From Flavivirga amylovorans (GTDB lineage: Bacteria > Bacteroidota > Bacteroidia > Flavobacteriales > Flavobacteriaceae), in the NCBI RefSeq assembly GCF_030540875.1, contig NZ_JAUOEM010000001.1:868001-932000 (forward strand): a stretch of 64,000 bases of DNA, written 5' to 3'. The notes under the pieces were generated by a model. That model ran no database searches. It worked only from the letters and a program-made list of their open reading frames with translations, and had not been told where the DNA came from. Below are positions 54,597-63,963 of the stretch, piece by piece. The translations under genes were made by a program, and so were the position numbers. Each line of letters starts with the position of its first letter. Position 1 is the stretch's first letter.

Positions 54597-55778
54597 TTAG
54601 TTTTGAATAGTGTTTAAAATTTCAATGATTATTGAGCATCCTTTAGTAATTTCTTCATTTGTAATGGTTAAAGGCGGTGTAATTCTTACTGCTTTAGGCT
54701 CAAAAAGCAACCAAAATAGGATTAAACCTTCTTCTTGACATTTAAGAATTAGTGAATTTGTAATGTCTTCACTAGGGGTTATAATTGCAAGCATGAGACC
54801 TTTTCCTCTAATTTCTTTAATTAGTGGGTGGATCAGAAGCTTACGAATCAGTTTTTCTTTTTCTAGTGCTTGTTGCATTAAGTTACTTTCTGTTATTTCT
54901 TGCAATGTAGCCAAGGCAGATGCAGCGATAACAGGATGACCACCAAAAGTCGTAATATGTCCTAATTTAGGATTGTCTTGTAGTAAATCCATGAGTTTTC
55001 CAGATGCTGTAAAAGCGCCTATAGGCATACCACCACCCAAGCCTTTACCTGTAACTAAAATATCTGGAATACAATTATAATGTTCAAAGCCAAAAAGCTT
55101 ACCCGTTCTACCTATACCTGGTTGGATTTCATCTAAAATTAAAAGGGCTCCAACGGCATCACAACGATTTCTAACCTTTTTTAAATATGATTTTTGAGGT
55201 TCTATAAAACCAGCGCCACCTTGTATTGTTTCTAAGATTACGCAAGCCGTTTTAGTCGTGATATGTTCTAAATCTGGTTCACTATTAAAGGTAATGAAAT
55301 GTACATCTGGGAGTAGTGGTCTATATGCTTGTTTTCTTTCTTCAAAACCCATAACACTCATAGAACCTATGGTATTTCCATGATATGCTTTATGTGCGGC
55401 TATAACTTCGCTTCTTCCCGTAGCTCGTTTGGCTAGTTTTAAAGCACCTTCAATGGCTTCTGTACCTGAATTGGTTAAATATGTTTTTTCAAGAGGACTA
55501 GGTAAATTGTTAGCTAATAATTTGGCGAGTTCTACCGCGGGCTTTTGTATATACTCTCCATATACCATAACATGTAAGTAGGCATCTAATTGACTTTTAA
55601 TGGCATTTACAACTTTAGGGTGATTATGACCCAAAGGACATGCCGAAACTCCAGCTACAAAATCTAAATAAGCCTTATTCTTTGTGTCGTAAATATAGGA
55701 GCCACTAGCATGAGAAATCTCCATAGCTAGTGGATGAGGTGTGGTTTGTGCTTGATATTTGAAAAAGTCTGACTTCAC
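54597..55778 (-). CDS. Class III PLP-dependent aminotransferase
   Basis: A 393-residue enzyme of the acetylornithine/ornithine/4-aminobutyrate aminotransferase class. Motifs: PLGHNHPKV, NSGTEAIEGALKLAKRATGR, CVILETIQGGAGF, LILDEIQPGIGRTGKLF and the PLP lysine in LVTGKGLGGGMPIGAF. The substrate cannot be assigned. The ATG follows the OstA-like gene's stop with a 1-base overlap, so the two are co-transcribed. It is unlikely to be ArgD, as no arginine genes are nearby. Confidence 0.9.
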   Translation of the reverse strand: MKSDFFKYQAQTTPHPLAMEISHASGSYIYDTKNKAYLDFVAGVSACPLGHNHPKVVNAIKSQLDAYLHVMVYGEYIQKPAVELAKLLANNLPSPLEKTYLTNSGTEAIEGALKLAKRATGRSEVIAAHKAYHGNTIGSMSVMGFEERKQAYRPLLPDVHFITFNSEPDLEHITTKTACVILETIQGGAGFIEPQKSYLKKVRNRCDAVGALLILDEIQPGIGRTGKLFGFEHYNCIPDILVTGKGLGGGMPIGAFTASGKLMDLLQDNPKLGHITTFGGHPVIAASALATLQEITESNLMQQALEKEKLIRKLLIHPLIKEIRGKGLMLAIITPSEDITNSLILKCQEEGLILFWLLFEPKAVRITPPLTITNEEITKGCSIIIEILNTIQN

Positions 55779-57634
55779 TATTTCCTATTTGGAGCATTAG
55801 CTTTAGATTCTATAAGCTTTTTTCGGTTTTCTTTTAGCATTTTTGGAGTTAAAGGTTGTTGTTCCTTTTTAATTGATTTGGGAATATTTCTAGATGCTTT
55901 TAATGGTTTTTTTCTATCATTTTTAGGTCGTGTATCAGAATTCTCAATACGTTTGAGCATATCTTCATCAAAGAAATCTTCTTGAGGGACATAATCTTCT
56001 AATCCTTTTATAACAGGTAAAACCAAGGGAGGATCATCTTTAAACAAATCCTCTACGCTCATAGGGCGTTCATCTTCACGCCAATCAAAACCTTTTAATA
56101 TTTTTTCTTTTTCTGGATATTCAGATTCAGGATATAGTTTGCCGTCTACTTGATTTATTCGGTTATATTCTTCTATGTCACCTTCAGCAAAAAGCATGGA
56201 AATACTTCCCGATTTTGCTTTGTCTATCCCTATAAGTTCTTGTTTGTCATTACGAGTATAAAAAATGGATTCGGCATTTTTAACGATATCAACTTGTCGT
56301 AACTCGTTTGCTTCATTAAAAAGCCCTGTTAACCTCAAGCCGTAAATTTGATTATAACCATTTTCACTTATGGTGTCTTTACTAATAATAAAGGCATTAT
56401 TGAAAACTCTTAGCGAATCTATTTTTTCTGTTTCTGTATTAGAAATCAAATGAATGGTATCGCCTGTCATTTGGTTTGCAATATTCCAGATAATAGGTTT
56501 TCGTTTTGTGGAAAATTTATCGTTAGATGAAAAGCGGTCTATATTTATTAATTCAGTAATACCTGTTCTTTGGTTTGAGCATATAGAATCTGCTTTTCCA
56601 CTAAGGTCAGATTTGAATATTTTGGCATTGTAATAGGCTCTAACGATTCGATTGTCAGGTTTGCCAGTCACCATGATTTTATCTGCATGCATATAGATCG
56701 AATCATTTTCTTGTTGGGTAATAGCTAAAGCATGTTTTGTAATAAATAAAGAATCTTTCTCTTTCCCTCTAAAAACTTCAGCGTAATGCCCCTTTATAAT
56801 ACTATTGTTTATAGTATCTGTTACTTTAATGTTATTGGTGGCCGAAGCAAAACTAATGTTGTTGTCAAAATATAAACTATCTCCTTCTATAATGCGATTA
56901 TCGTAATCTATTCTTGCTTTTTTTAGTGCATAACCGACTTTGTTTTCAGTGTCATAAAACCCTTTTTCACAATAGGTAACACTTGTTTCTGTTGTTATCG
57001 TCGAAGGACCAAATAAATAAGCATGACCAGTATCTGAATAGAAATCGAAAAAATTTGAGTTAATGGTTGATTCTTTATTTACCAATACGACATCTTCGAC
57101 AAATTGATATTTTTTGATATCCATATAATATCGACCAATTTTACTAGTAATGGTTCCTGATGAATCTTTTACAACAGTTCCGCCACTTTTATAAAATGCT
57201 TGCTGTTTGATGCGATCCAAGTATAAGGTGTCTGATGATATTGTAGAATTTGGATCTTTTAAAACAACATCGCCACTTGCAAAAGCTAAACCAGTTAGAC
57301 CACTATATTCAACATATTTAGAGGTCATATCTATAGTGTCTCCTTGTTTCAATTGAACATTACCGTAAGCTTCAATGAAATTTTCTTTACCATAATGTAT
57401 GGCTTTATCACACCACATATTTGCTCCCTTGTGTTTTATGTGTACTTGTTGCGCATCATCACGGGTTAGTACTTTAGCGTCTGGGTAATTTTCTTCATCT
57501 ATAGTAAGTTTACCAGCGTATTCAATTTCAATTTTCTTTTTTTCTTGGGCATTGGTAGTTATTGAAACAAAGCCAATAGCAAGCGTGAAAAATAAAACTT
57601 GTAGTTTGTTCAAAATATAAAAAGTTTGTCGCAA
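55778..57634 (-). CDS. OstA/LptA-like lipopolysaccharide transport protein
   Basis: A protein of 618 residues (611 if the TTG at 57613 is used, which begins exactly at the signal peptide LQVLFFTLAIGFVSITTNAQ). It consists of an extended series of beta-rich OstA-like segments (IHYGKENFIEAYGNVQLKQG, YVEYSGLTGLAFASGDVVLK, ARIDYDNRIIEGDSLYFDNN) and a low-complexity basic C-terminus (RPKNDRKKPLKASRN). It should bridge lipopolysaccharide in the periplasm to the outer membrane. The gene overlaps the aminotransferase by one base and is followed upstream by a terminator at 57697-57728. Confidence 0.88.
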   Translation of the reverse strand: MRQTFYILNKLQVLFFTLAIGFVSITTNAQEKKKIEIEYAGKLTIDEENYPDAKVLTRDDAQQVHIKHKGANMWCDKAIHYGKENFIEAYGNVQLKQGDTIDMTSKYVEYSGLTGLAFASGDVVLKDPNSTISSDTLYLDRIKQQAFYKSGGTVVKDSSGTITSKIGRYYMDIKKYQFVEDVVLVNKESTINSNFFDFYSDTGHAYLFGPSTITTETSVTYCEKGFYDTENKVGYALKKARIDYDNRIIEGDSLYFDNNISFASATNNIKVTDTINNSIIKGHYAEVFRGKEKDSLFITKHALAITQQENDSIYMHADKIMVTGKPDNRIVRAYYNAKIFKSDLSGKADSICSNQRTGITELINIDRFSSNDKFSTKRKPIIWNIANQMTGDTIHLISNTETEKIDSLRVFNNAFIISKDTISENGYNQIYGLRLTGLFNEANELRQVDIVKNAESIFYTRNDKQELIGIDKAKSGSISMLFAEGDIEEYNRINQVDGKLYPESEYPEKEKILKGFDWREDERPMSVEDLFKDDPPLVLPVIKGLEDYVPQEDFFDEDMLKRIENSDTRPKNDRKKPLKASRNIPKSIKKEQQPLTPKMLKENRKKLIESKANAPNRK

Positions 57635-57687
57635 AAATAACGATTATAATGATGTTTAATTATCTGTTTGGTATTTTTTATGATTTG

Positions 57688-57728
57688 GAATAAAACAAAA
57701 CCGCTCCAAAATATTTTGGAGCGGTTTT
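57688..57728. terminator. Bidirectional terminator, left copy of 41-bp repeat
   Basis: A 16-bp perfect inverted repeat, AAAACCGCTCCAAAAT followed by its reverse complement (57697-57728), forms a hairpin ending in U-rich sequence. The 41 bases 57688-57728 recur exactly at 62605-62645. Confidence 0.8.
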
Positions 57729-57767
57729 TATAATAAAAAAGTGTTTTGTTAAATTTATAAAGATCTA

Positions 57768-58370
57768 CTACAATTTTTTAAGGATTTCCATTGGATTATG
57801 TTCTCCATAAATTCTTAAAAAGGAATTATTAGGGTATATTAAAAGAGTTCCTCCACATTTATAAACATTGCTTAAGTGCCAATTCATATAATTAAAAAAA
57901 TTGTGCTTTATTAGGTCTTTATTATCTACGATTTGAGTCTTAATTTTTTCATCATATTTATGTACCATGACAAATAATAATAGACCTTTTCTTTTCTCAA
58001 TTGCTTTAATATATTTTTTTAAGTTTATATTATTAACAATATTACATTTATGATCAATAGCATATTCTATGATTATAGTATCATTCGGTGCTATTTTAAT
58101 ATTAGAGTTTAATTCCAAGAAACCTGTTATTTCGAATTTAAGTGAGTCCGAAATATACCCTTTATGTTGATCTGGAATCATTCCATATTTCGTATTGTTA
58201 TTTTTTAACCTGATTTTTATGCCTCCTTTCTTTTTTAACTCTTTAAATTCTGTTTTAGAAAGTGAGTTCCCGAAATCGTCTATGTATTTGCTGTTTTGAG
58301 CATAAGAAATGGTACTTGTGATAATGGTTATTAATAAAGTTTGAATTAGTTTTTTTATATACAATTTCAC
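57768..58370 (-). CDS. Secreted hypothetical protein of the 57.7-62.6 kb block
   Basis: A 200-residue protein with a signal peptide (LIQTLLITIITSTISYAQ). The rest is basic and has no recognised domain: SKTEFKELKKKGGIKIRLKN, then the beta-rich KYGMIPDQHKGYISDSLKFE, and a C-terminal CGGTLLIYPNNSFLRIYGEH. It is in a block bounded by identical terminator repeats, on the same strand as the M23-like gene. Function unknown. Confidence 0.7.
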   Translation of the reverse strand: MKLYIKKLIQTLLITIITSTISYAQNSKYIDDFGNSLSKTEFKELKKKGGIKIRLKNNNTKYGMIPDQHKGYISDSLKFEITGFLELNSNIKIAPNDTIIIEYAIDHKCNIVNNINLKKYIKAIEKRKGLLLFVMVHKYDEKIKTQIVDNKDLIKHNFFNYMNWHLSNVYKCGGTLLIYPNNSFLRIYGEHNPMEILKKL

Positions 58371-58454
58371 AAGGTTTATTAATGAAAATAAAGCTCTTTG
58401 CGTGTATTAATTTTAGTTCTTGGAAATGATTTTTTTGGTTTTAATCTAGGTTGA

Positions 58455-59399
58455 TCAATTAAATATTTCTGGATTTTTTTTATATTTTTTCTTTTCTTTC
58501 TTTGTAAATTCTTGAAGAAGGATTTTTTCATTAAAATTTATAATATAACCACTTGTGTTTTTTAATTGCTGTATGCCATTGGTAGTTGTGAAATAAGGAG
58601 TTAAAAACTCATTACGGCTTTTTTGTTTTTTTAAAGTTTCGTTCTTCTTTATTTTCAAGTCTTTACTGATTAAATAATGAATATTGAAATATAATCGATA
58701 TGTCTTGTTGTTGAGTATATCTAAAAAACCAAGTTGTGTTTGTGGGTATACAGTTTGACCTAATTTAACAAAAAAGGAATTTCTTTTAAAACCTTTATAA
58801 GAAGCAAATGTGCCATCGGAATGCTCTATAAGTATACTATTCATTTGGCTTTTGTAATCGTATTTTACTAGCGTGTCTGTTTTAAAATCGTTAATGATTT
58901 TAACAACAATTCCTTTTCTCATACTGCAGATTGTATCTGCTTGCGTTCTATTGATAACATACGATTTCCATTTTGAAGGTCGTTCACTTCCAAAAAATTT
59001 TTCATTTAAATTAGAACTTTCTAGAATAGTAATTTTTTTTCCTTTTTTTAAGGGTAGGCTGTATGTAAATAAGCTATCTATCTTTGGGTTAGGAATACCT
59101 CTTGTATAAGAATATTTATAAGAGAAATTTATAGGTTGCTCTTGTCTTAATGGTTTTAATTTTAAAAGTCTGCCCGAATTGTGTTTTATAATGCCTTTAT
59201 AATTAGAACGATTACAATTCTGCAAATTATTAAATTTTATACTTAAATAGAAACTACCAGGTAGCTTTTTATCATAATTAAAATCAACGCTATTATCTGA
59301 ATTTCTTTTGAAATTAATAGTGATGTTTTTGTTTTGTGATGTAATATTGCTGGTAACTCCCCAAATAACTAAAATGGTGGTTAATATTGTTTTTTTCAT
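58455..59399 (-). CDS. Secreted protein with degenerate M23 (LytM-like) peptidase fold
   Basis: A 314-residue exported protein (signal TILTTILVIWGVTSNITSQ). The second half resembles a LytM/M23 domain: SMRKGIVVKI, SILIEHSDGTFASYKGFKRN, KLGQTVYPQTQLGFLDILN and YRLYFNIHYL. The active enzymes have an HxxxD and a final HxH; here the last motif reads YFNIH, so the zinc site looks incomplete and the protein may bind rather than cleave peptidoglycan. It lies in the lineage-specific block. Confidence 0.65.
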   Translation of the reverse strand: MKKTILTTILVIWGVTSNITSQNKNITINFKRNSDNSVDFNYDKKLPGSFYLSIKFNNLQNCNRSNYKGIIKHNSGRLLKLKPLRQEQPINFSYKYSYTRGIPNPKIDSLFTYSLPLKKGKKITILESSNLNEKFFGSERPSKWKSYVINRTQADTICSMRKGIVVKIINDFKTDTLVKYDYKSQMNSILIEHSDGTFASYKGFKRNSFFVKLGQTVYPQTQLGFLDILNNKTYRLYFNIHYLISKDLKIKKNETLKKQKSRNEFLTPYFTTTNGIQQLKNTSGYIINFNEKILLQEFTKKEKKKYKKNPEIFN

Positions 59400-59498
59400 T
59401 TGAAAATTTTAAATATTGATTTGGATCAATTGTTCTAACATCCATTAATATATTAAAAACATTTTAGAGAGTTAGAACTAAAATAATTCATTTATTCT

Positions 59499-59870
59499 CT
59501 AATGTTTTTCCCCTCTTTTTATCATTAATTTAATAGTGTAAATAGATATTAAAAAGAAAATAAATGCTAGAATTAAAAAAAGATTATCATGAATAGCTCT
59601 GCTATTTATTATAATGATATAAATCAAGTATATGTTACAGAGTATAAAACCAATAATAGAAACTTTTATATTTTCAAAAAACATCATTAAAATGCTAGAA
59701 AAAGCTATAAACGGCATTATTAATGAATTAAAGTTCATTTCATTTATTAATATAAGCAAAAGAGCAATTATACTTAAGCCATTTACTATATGAAATTTTT
59801 CAGAAGGAATTGGAATAAAAATAAATAGTATTATGGCTATAAATTTAAATAAGTTAATTTTTTTTTCCAT
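59499..59870 (-). CDS. Small membrane protein, four helices
   Basis: A 123-residue, very hydrophobic protein with four predicted membrane segments (KFIAIILFIFIPIP, IIALLLILINEM, MPFIAFSSILMMFFENI, FILCNIYLIYIIII and a further FLILAFIFFLISIYTI). It has no recognisable family. It lies 12 bases downstream of the start-proximal lipoprotein gene on the same strand, consistent with a shared transcript; a role as an immunity or anchoring partner is only a guess. Confidence 0.65.
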   Translation of the reverse strand: MEKKINLFKFIAIILFIFIPIPSEKFHIVNGLSIIALLLILINEMNFNSLIMPFIAFSSILMMFFENIKVSIIGFILCNIYLIYIIIINSRAIHDNLFLILAFIFFLISIYTIKLMIKRGEKH

Positions 59871-59882
59871 GTACGTTATATA

Positions 59883-61244
59883 TTAATTACAATTGTTATT
59901 AGGAGAACTCCCTCCATTTGTGTTTAGATTTGCACCCTGAGGAAGATTCATATTTCTTATTTGCTGCCCTAATGCCCCTGGGTTAGCTCCATTGCCAAGA
60001 ATCCAATTGCCAGTTGCTTCAGAGACCGAAATGGGTAATCCTGCTAAATTAGCAGTGTATATTCCAAAATTACTACAATTATTAGTTTGCAAGTTGTAAG
60101 TTACATTTTGAGAAAAATTCACAGAGTAATTTATGATACTATTCAGTTTTGATGCATCTACAGGGATTGAAATAGAAACATCAAAAGAGTAATTACTATT
60201 ATCACCCATTATTCCATTAACACTTTCTCGATACCCAACTCCTTCAGCTGGATAAAATCCAAAAGAAGCAACATTGTTATCTTGCTGAATTGATATAAAA
60301 GTATGTCCAACATCAAGAGCATTATTTAAAGCCTCTCTTTTATTAGGAGTAGGTTGGTCTACATAAATAGTAAATACAGCAGGTTGTGATGAGTCTAAAC
60401 ACTTTAAGTAGTCTGCTAAATTTGTAATTGATTTGTCAGGTCCTTCAATCACAATTATGTCTTCATCTAATATTGATTCATTATTATGGTTATTATTTGC
60501 AGTACCACCATGATTTTGAGAAGTATGGTTGTGGTATGTTGTACCAGATGAAGAATTACTACTAACATAAACATATTCATAAGTTGTATGACTATAGACA
60601 GAATGAGTGTAGTATAAAGTTGTTCCTCCATGTATATTTGCATACCAATCTGTATAATGAGTAATAGTAACTAATTGATAACTTCCTCCACCTTCTTCAT
60701 GATCTATAGGTTCTTGTTTTTCTGGTTTTTTGGATAATAGATCTAAATCAGTAAGTTCACTGATTTTTACTCCATTTTCATAACCTTTTATTTTTATGGT
60801 TTTTCCCATTAAGTCATAATGATATAAAGTTCCAGAAAACCCGTTAGGAGATAAATAAGATACTATATCAAGAATTTCATTATCAATTGTTAGAAACTTT
60901 ATAAGTTGTATATCCCAAATATCTAGATTCTTTTTAGTAGCAAGTACTTTGTATTTATAATATAATTTTTGATTACCATTTTCAAAAAGATTATTGCCTG
61001 TATTAATACTATTAAATTCATAAATAATTGATTCTTTATTTGTACTCTCAGTTTTAATATAATCCTCCCAATTAATATGCAAATTGTCTTTAATAGTATT
61101 GTCATTAAAATTCTCAAGAGAAAATTGTCTTTTGATTTTTTGAATGTTATTTACTGGTACATCACCAATATTTTCTTTATTGCAATTAGTAAAGAATATG
61201 GTGATGAAGAATAAAAGTGTAGTCCTTAAAAGTATTTGTTTCAT
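59883..61244 (-). CDS. Lipoprotein with His-rich linker and papain-like (His/Cys) C-terminal domain
   Basis: A 453-residue lipoprotein (LLFFITIFFTNCNKENIGD). Residues about 20-200 are a beta-rich domain. The middle is Thr/Tyr/His/Asn-rich (about 200-265, with YHNHTSQNHGGTANNNHNN). The C-terminal half has the pattern ALDVGHTFISIQQDN with FGFYPAEG, then TNNCSNFGIYTANLAGLP, an order of His then Cys that suggests a permuted papain-like (NlpC/P60 or LRAT-type) fold. It may be a surface hydrolase or effector. The family is not identified, so the catalytic role is inference. Confidence 0.6.
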   Translation of the reverse strand: MKQILLRTTLLFFITIFFTNCNKENIGDVPVNNIQKIKRQFSLENFNDNTIKDNLHINWEDYIKTESTNKESIIYEFNSINTGNNLFENGNQKLYYKYKVLATKKNLDIWDIQLIKFLTIDNEILDIVSYLSPNGFSGTLYHYDLMGKTIKIKGYENGVKISELTDLDLLSKKPEKQEPIDHEEGGGSYQLVTITHYTDWYANIHGGTTLYYTHSVYSHTTYEYVYVSSNSSSGTTYHNHTSQNHGGTANNNHNNESILDEDIIVIEGPDKSITNLADYLKCLDSSQPAVFTIYVDQPTPNKREALNNALDVGHTFISIQQDNNVASFGFYPAEGVGYRESVNGIMGDNSNYSFDVSISIPVDASKLNSIINYSVNFSQNVTYNLQTNNCSNFGIYTANLAGLPISVSEATGNWILGNGANPGALGQQIRNMNLPQGANLNTNGGSSPNNNCN

Positions 61245-61320
61245 ATTTAAAAGTTTAAGTTAATTGATGAAACAATATTAAAGCAAGTACAAGTATGAGA
61301 AGTTCGGTATTTCTATAAAG

Positions 61321-62457
61321 TTATATATCTCGGACACTTTTTTTGTATTCTATGGGAGTTTTCCCTGTTAATTTTTTAAAAGCGGTATAAAAGCTAGATT
61401 TAGAATTAAAACCTGCCTCTAAGCCAATAGCAATAATAGTATAATTATCATACTCAATATTAGTTAACATAGCCTTGGCATCATTAATTCTTAGTGAGTT
61501 TATATAATCATTAAAATTAAAATTGGAGTTTTTATTTATAATTTGTGATATATAACCTTCACTTAAATTAAGATCGTTAGCTAGAGTTTCTAAAGATAAA
61601 TTAGAGTTTAAATAACTTTTATTTACTTTAACATGGTTTTCTACTTTAGAAAAACCTTTGGTTTTCTTTTGCTCTACTAGTAAATTCTTTTTAAAATTGA
61701 TAATTCTTTTTTTTCGTAATTCAATTCTTTTTTTCAATTGTTGCGATTTGGAAATACCAACATATCCAATCCAATATACCAAAGCAGAAATGCCAATCCA
61801 CAGGGGGTAAAATATAAATGATTTATTTAAGTTATAAATTATCACGATCAAAAGAGCTGCAAACCAACATGAGCATATAATTAATCCAGTATAAATAAGT
61901 TTTTTTAACCAGTCAGTTTCAGATTTAACCCAAGAGATATTAAAACTTTTGTCTTTTTCATGTATTAGTATCATTTTATGTACTAAAAACATAATTAATA
62001 GGTTAAAGACGAATGAAAAAAACTCTAGGTATACATATATACCTCTTTGAAAATGAGATACAATTTTATTTATACTATCATTTGAATATACTAATAGTAT
62101 GTAGATAATATGAACAAGTAAGATTATAAAAAAAGGTAATACAAGTAATGATTTAATTTTAAAGTTAAGTTTTTTACGGCCAATAAATTTATGTACATAT
62201 AAATAGAACATAGGTAGAATTAACCAATGCCAAGGAACAAATATATAGCTTAAAAATTTATATTTGTTCGCGATCTCTGTGTCAATTAACCAATATTGAA
62301 AATTACTTAATGATAAAAAAAGTACAGTAAGTCCTAAATAAATAGTATTATTCGTTATGTATTTTTTTTGACCGAGAATAATTAAGCTGAAAATAATACC
62401 ATGTACTACACCAGAAATAATTATTAAATTATAAATATTAAAACTTAGGGCATTCAT
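61321..62457 (-). CDS. Membrane-anchored AraC-family regulator
   Basis: A 378-residue protein with seven membrane helices in residues 1-235 (YNLIIISGVVHGIIFSLII, NTIYLGLTVLFLSLSNF, and so on) and a C-terminal AraC helix-turn-helix from about 275 (SLETLANDLNLSEGYISQII, then TIIAIGLEAGFNSKSSFYTA, FKKLTGKTPIEYKK). This 7TM plus AraC architecture is a Bacteroidota-specific one-component receptor. It is at the far end of the block and on the same strand as its four neighbours, so it may control them. Confidence 0.88.
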   Translation of the reverse strand: MNALSFNIYNLIIISGVVHGIIFSLIILGQKKYITNNTIYLGLTVLFLSLSNFQYWLIDTEIANKYKFLSYIFVPWHWLILPMFYLYVHKFIGRKKLNFKIKSLLVLPFFIILLVHIIYILLVYSNDSINKIVSHFQRGIYVYLEFFSFVFNLLIMFLVHKMILIHEKDKSFNISWVKSETDWLKKLIYTGLIICSCWFAALLIVIIYNLNKSFIFYPLWIGISALVYWIGYVGISKSQQLKKRIELRKKRIINFKKNLLVEQKKTKGFSKVENHVKVNKSYLNSNLSLETLANDLNLSEGYISQIINKNSNFNFNDYINSLRINDAKAMLTNIEYDNYTIIAIGLEAGFNSKSSFYTAFKKLTGKTPIEYKKSVRDI

Positions 62458-62604
62458 AAAGCAAATGTAGGAAAAAATACCACTTTACGAGTGGTGTTTG
62501 TTTTTAACTTTTGAGTTTTTTTCAAAGGAGAAACTTTCTTTTAAAAATTGTTGCCCTCAAAGAATGTGGTTTTATCTATTAGATGGTTTTTATGATGTAG
62601 AATA

Positions 62605-62645
62605 GAATAAAACAAAACCGCTCCAAAATATTTTGGAGCGGTTTT
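62605..62645. terminator. Bidirectional terminator, right copy of 41-bp repeat
   Basis: This is the same 41 bases as 57688-57728, including the 16-bp perfect inverted repeat at 62614-62645. It lies 22 bases after the purA stop codon on the minus strand and serves as the purA terminator. Confidence 0.8.
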
Positions 62646-62667
62646 ATATAAATAAGTATTATATGTT

Positions 62668-63954
62668 TTAGTGAACCAACTGTTCTCTAAAAATAGTCTG
62701 TTTTCTATCTGGCCCTACAGAAACAATAGTAATAGGAATTTCTAGTTCTTTTTCTAAAAATTCAATATAGTCGTTTAAAGCTTGTGGTAATTGAGAAGCT
62801 TCAGACATTTCTGTTAAATCTTCTTCCCAACCATTAAACTCTGTATAAATAGGTTCTACGTTTTCTGGTTCAATATTATAAGGGAAATGTTCAATCACGT
62901 CCCCTTTATATTTGTAAGCGGTACATACTTTTAAGGTTTTAAAACCAGAAAGTACATCGCCTTTCATCATCATTAATTGTGTAACACCGTTAACCTGGCA
63001 TGCATATTTTAAAGCAATTAAATCTAACCAACCGCAACGTCTTGGACGCCCTGTAGTAGCTCCAAATTCATTACCAATGCGTGCCATATCTTCTCCATCT
63101 TTATCGAAAAGCTCCGTTGGGAAAGGACCAGAGCCTACTCGTGTCGTATAAGCTTTAAAAATACCAAAAACATCACCAATTTGGTTTGGTGATACGCCTA
63201 ATCCTGTACAAGCACCGGCTGCAGTTGTATTGCTGGATGTTACAAAAGGATAGGTCCCAAAATCAATATCTAATAACGATCCTTGAGCACCTTCAGCAAG
63301 AATCGTTTGCCCAGATTTCTGTGCTTGATAAATATATTCTTCAGAATCGATAAACTTTAAAGATTTTAAAACGTCTATAGCTTTAAAAAACTCAACTTCA
63401 AGCTCTGCTAAATCATATTCTATATCTACATTGTAAAAAGAGATCATAGATTCATGCTTATCTGCTAATGCTCTATAACGTTCTTTCCAGTCACTTAATT
63501 CTAAATCACCTATACGTATACCATTTCTTCCAGTTTTGTCCATATAAGTTGGACCAATACCTTTAAGCGTAGAGCCTATCTTGGCCTTTCCTTTGGACGC
63601 TTCACTTGCAGCATCTAATAAGCGATGCGTAGGCAAAATGATATGTGCTTTACGGGAAATAACTAAGGATTTTCTATAATCTACATGTTGTTCTTCTAAC
63701 TTGTCTAGTTCTCCTTTAAAAATAACAGGGTCTATAACAACACCATTGCCTACTAAATTTGTAGCATCGTCATGGAATATACCAGAAGGAATGGTATGTA
63801 ACACATGTTTTCTGCCATTAAATACCAAAGTATGCCCTGCATTGGGACCACCTTGAAAACGTGCAATAATATTATAGTTAGAGGTTAGTACGTCAACAAT
63901 TTTTCCTTTGCCCTCGTCTCCCCATTGTAATCCTAGTAGTAAATCTACTGCCAT
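62668..63954 (-). CDS. purA: Adenylosuccinate synthetase
   Basis: A 428-residue enzyme forming adenylosuccinate from IMP, aspartate and GTP. It starts LLLGLQWGDEGKGKIVDVLT (GTP site and catalytic Asp), contains FQGGPNAGHTLVF, GPTYMDKTGRNGIRI, GTYPFVTSSNTTAAG and TTGRPRRCGWLDLIAL, and has typical length. It is transcribed on the minus strand with its terminator at 62605-62645. Confidence 0.97.
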   Translation of the reverse strand: MAVDLLLGLQWGDEGKGKIVDVLTSNYNIIARFQGGPNAGHTLVFNGRKHVLHTIPSGIFHDDATNLVGNGVVIDPVIFKGELDKLEEQHVDYRKSLVISRKAHIILPTHRLLDAASEASKGKAKIGSTLKGIGPTYMDKTGRNGIRIGDLELSDWKERYRALADKHESMISFYNVDIEYDLAELEVEFFKAIDVLKSLKFIDSEEYIYQAQKSGQTILAEGAQGSLLDIDFGTYPFVTSSNTTAAGACTGLGVSPNQIGDVFGIFKAYTTRVGSGPFPTELFDKDGEDMARIGNEFGATTGRPRRCGWLDLIALKYACQVNGVTQLMMMKGDVLSGFKTLKVCTAYKYKGDVIEHFPYNIEPENVEPIYTEFNGWEEDLTEMSEASQLPQALNDYIEFLEKELEIPITIVSVGPDRKQTIFREQLVH

Positions 63955-63963
63955 TGTAAAAAA

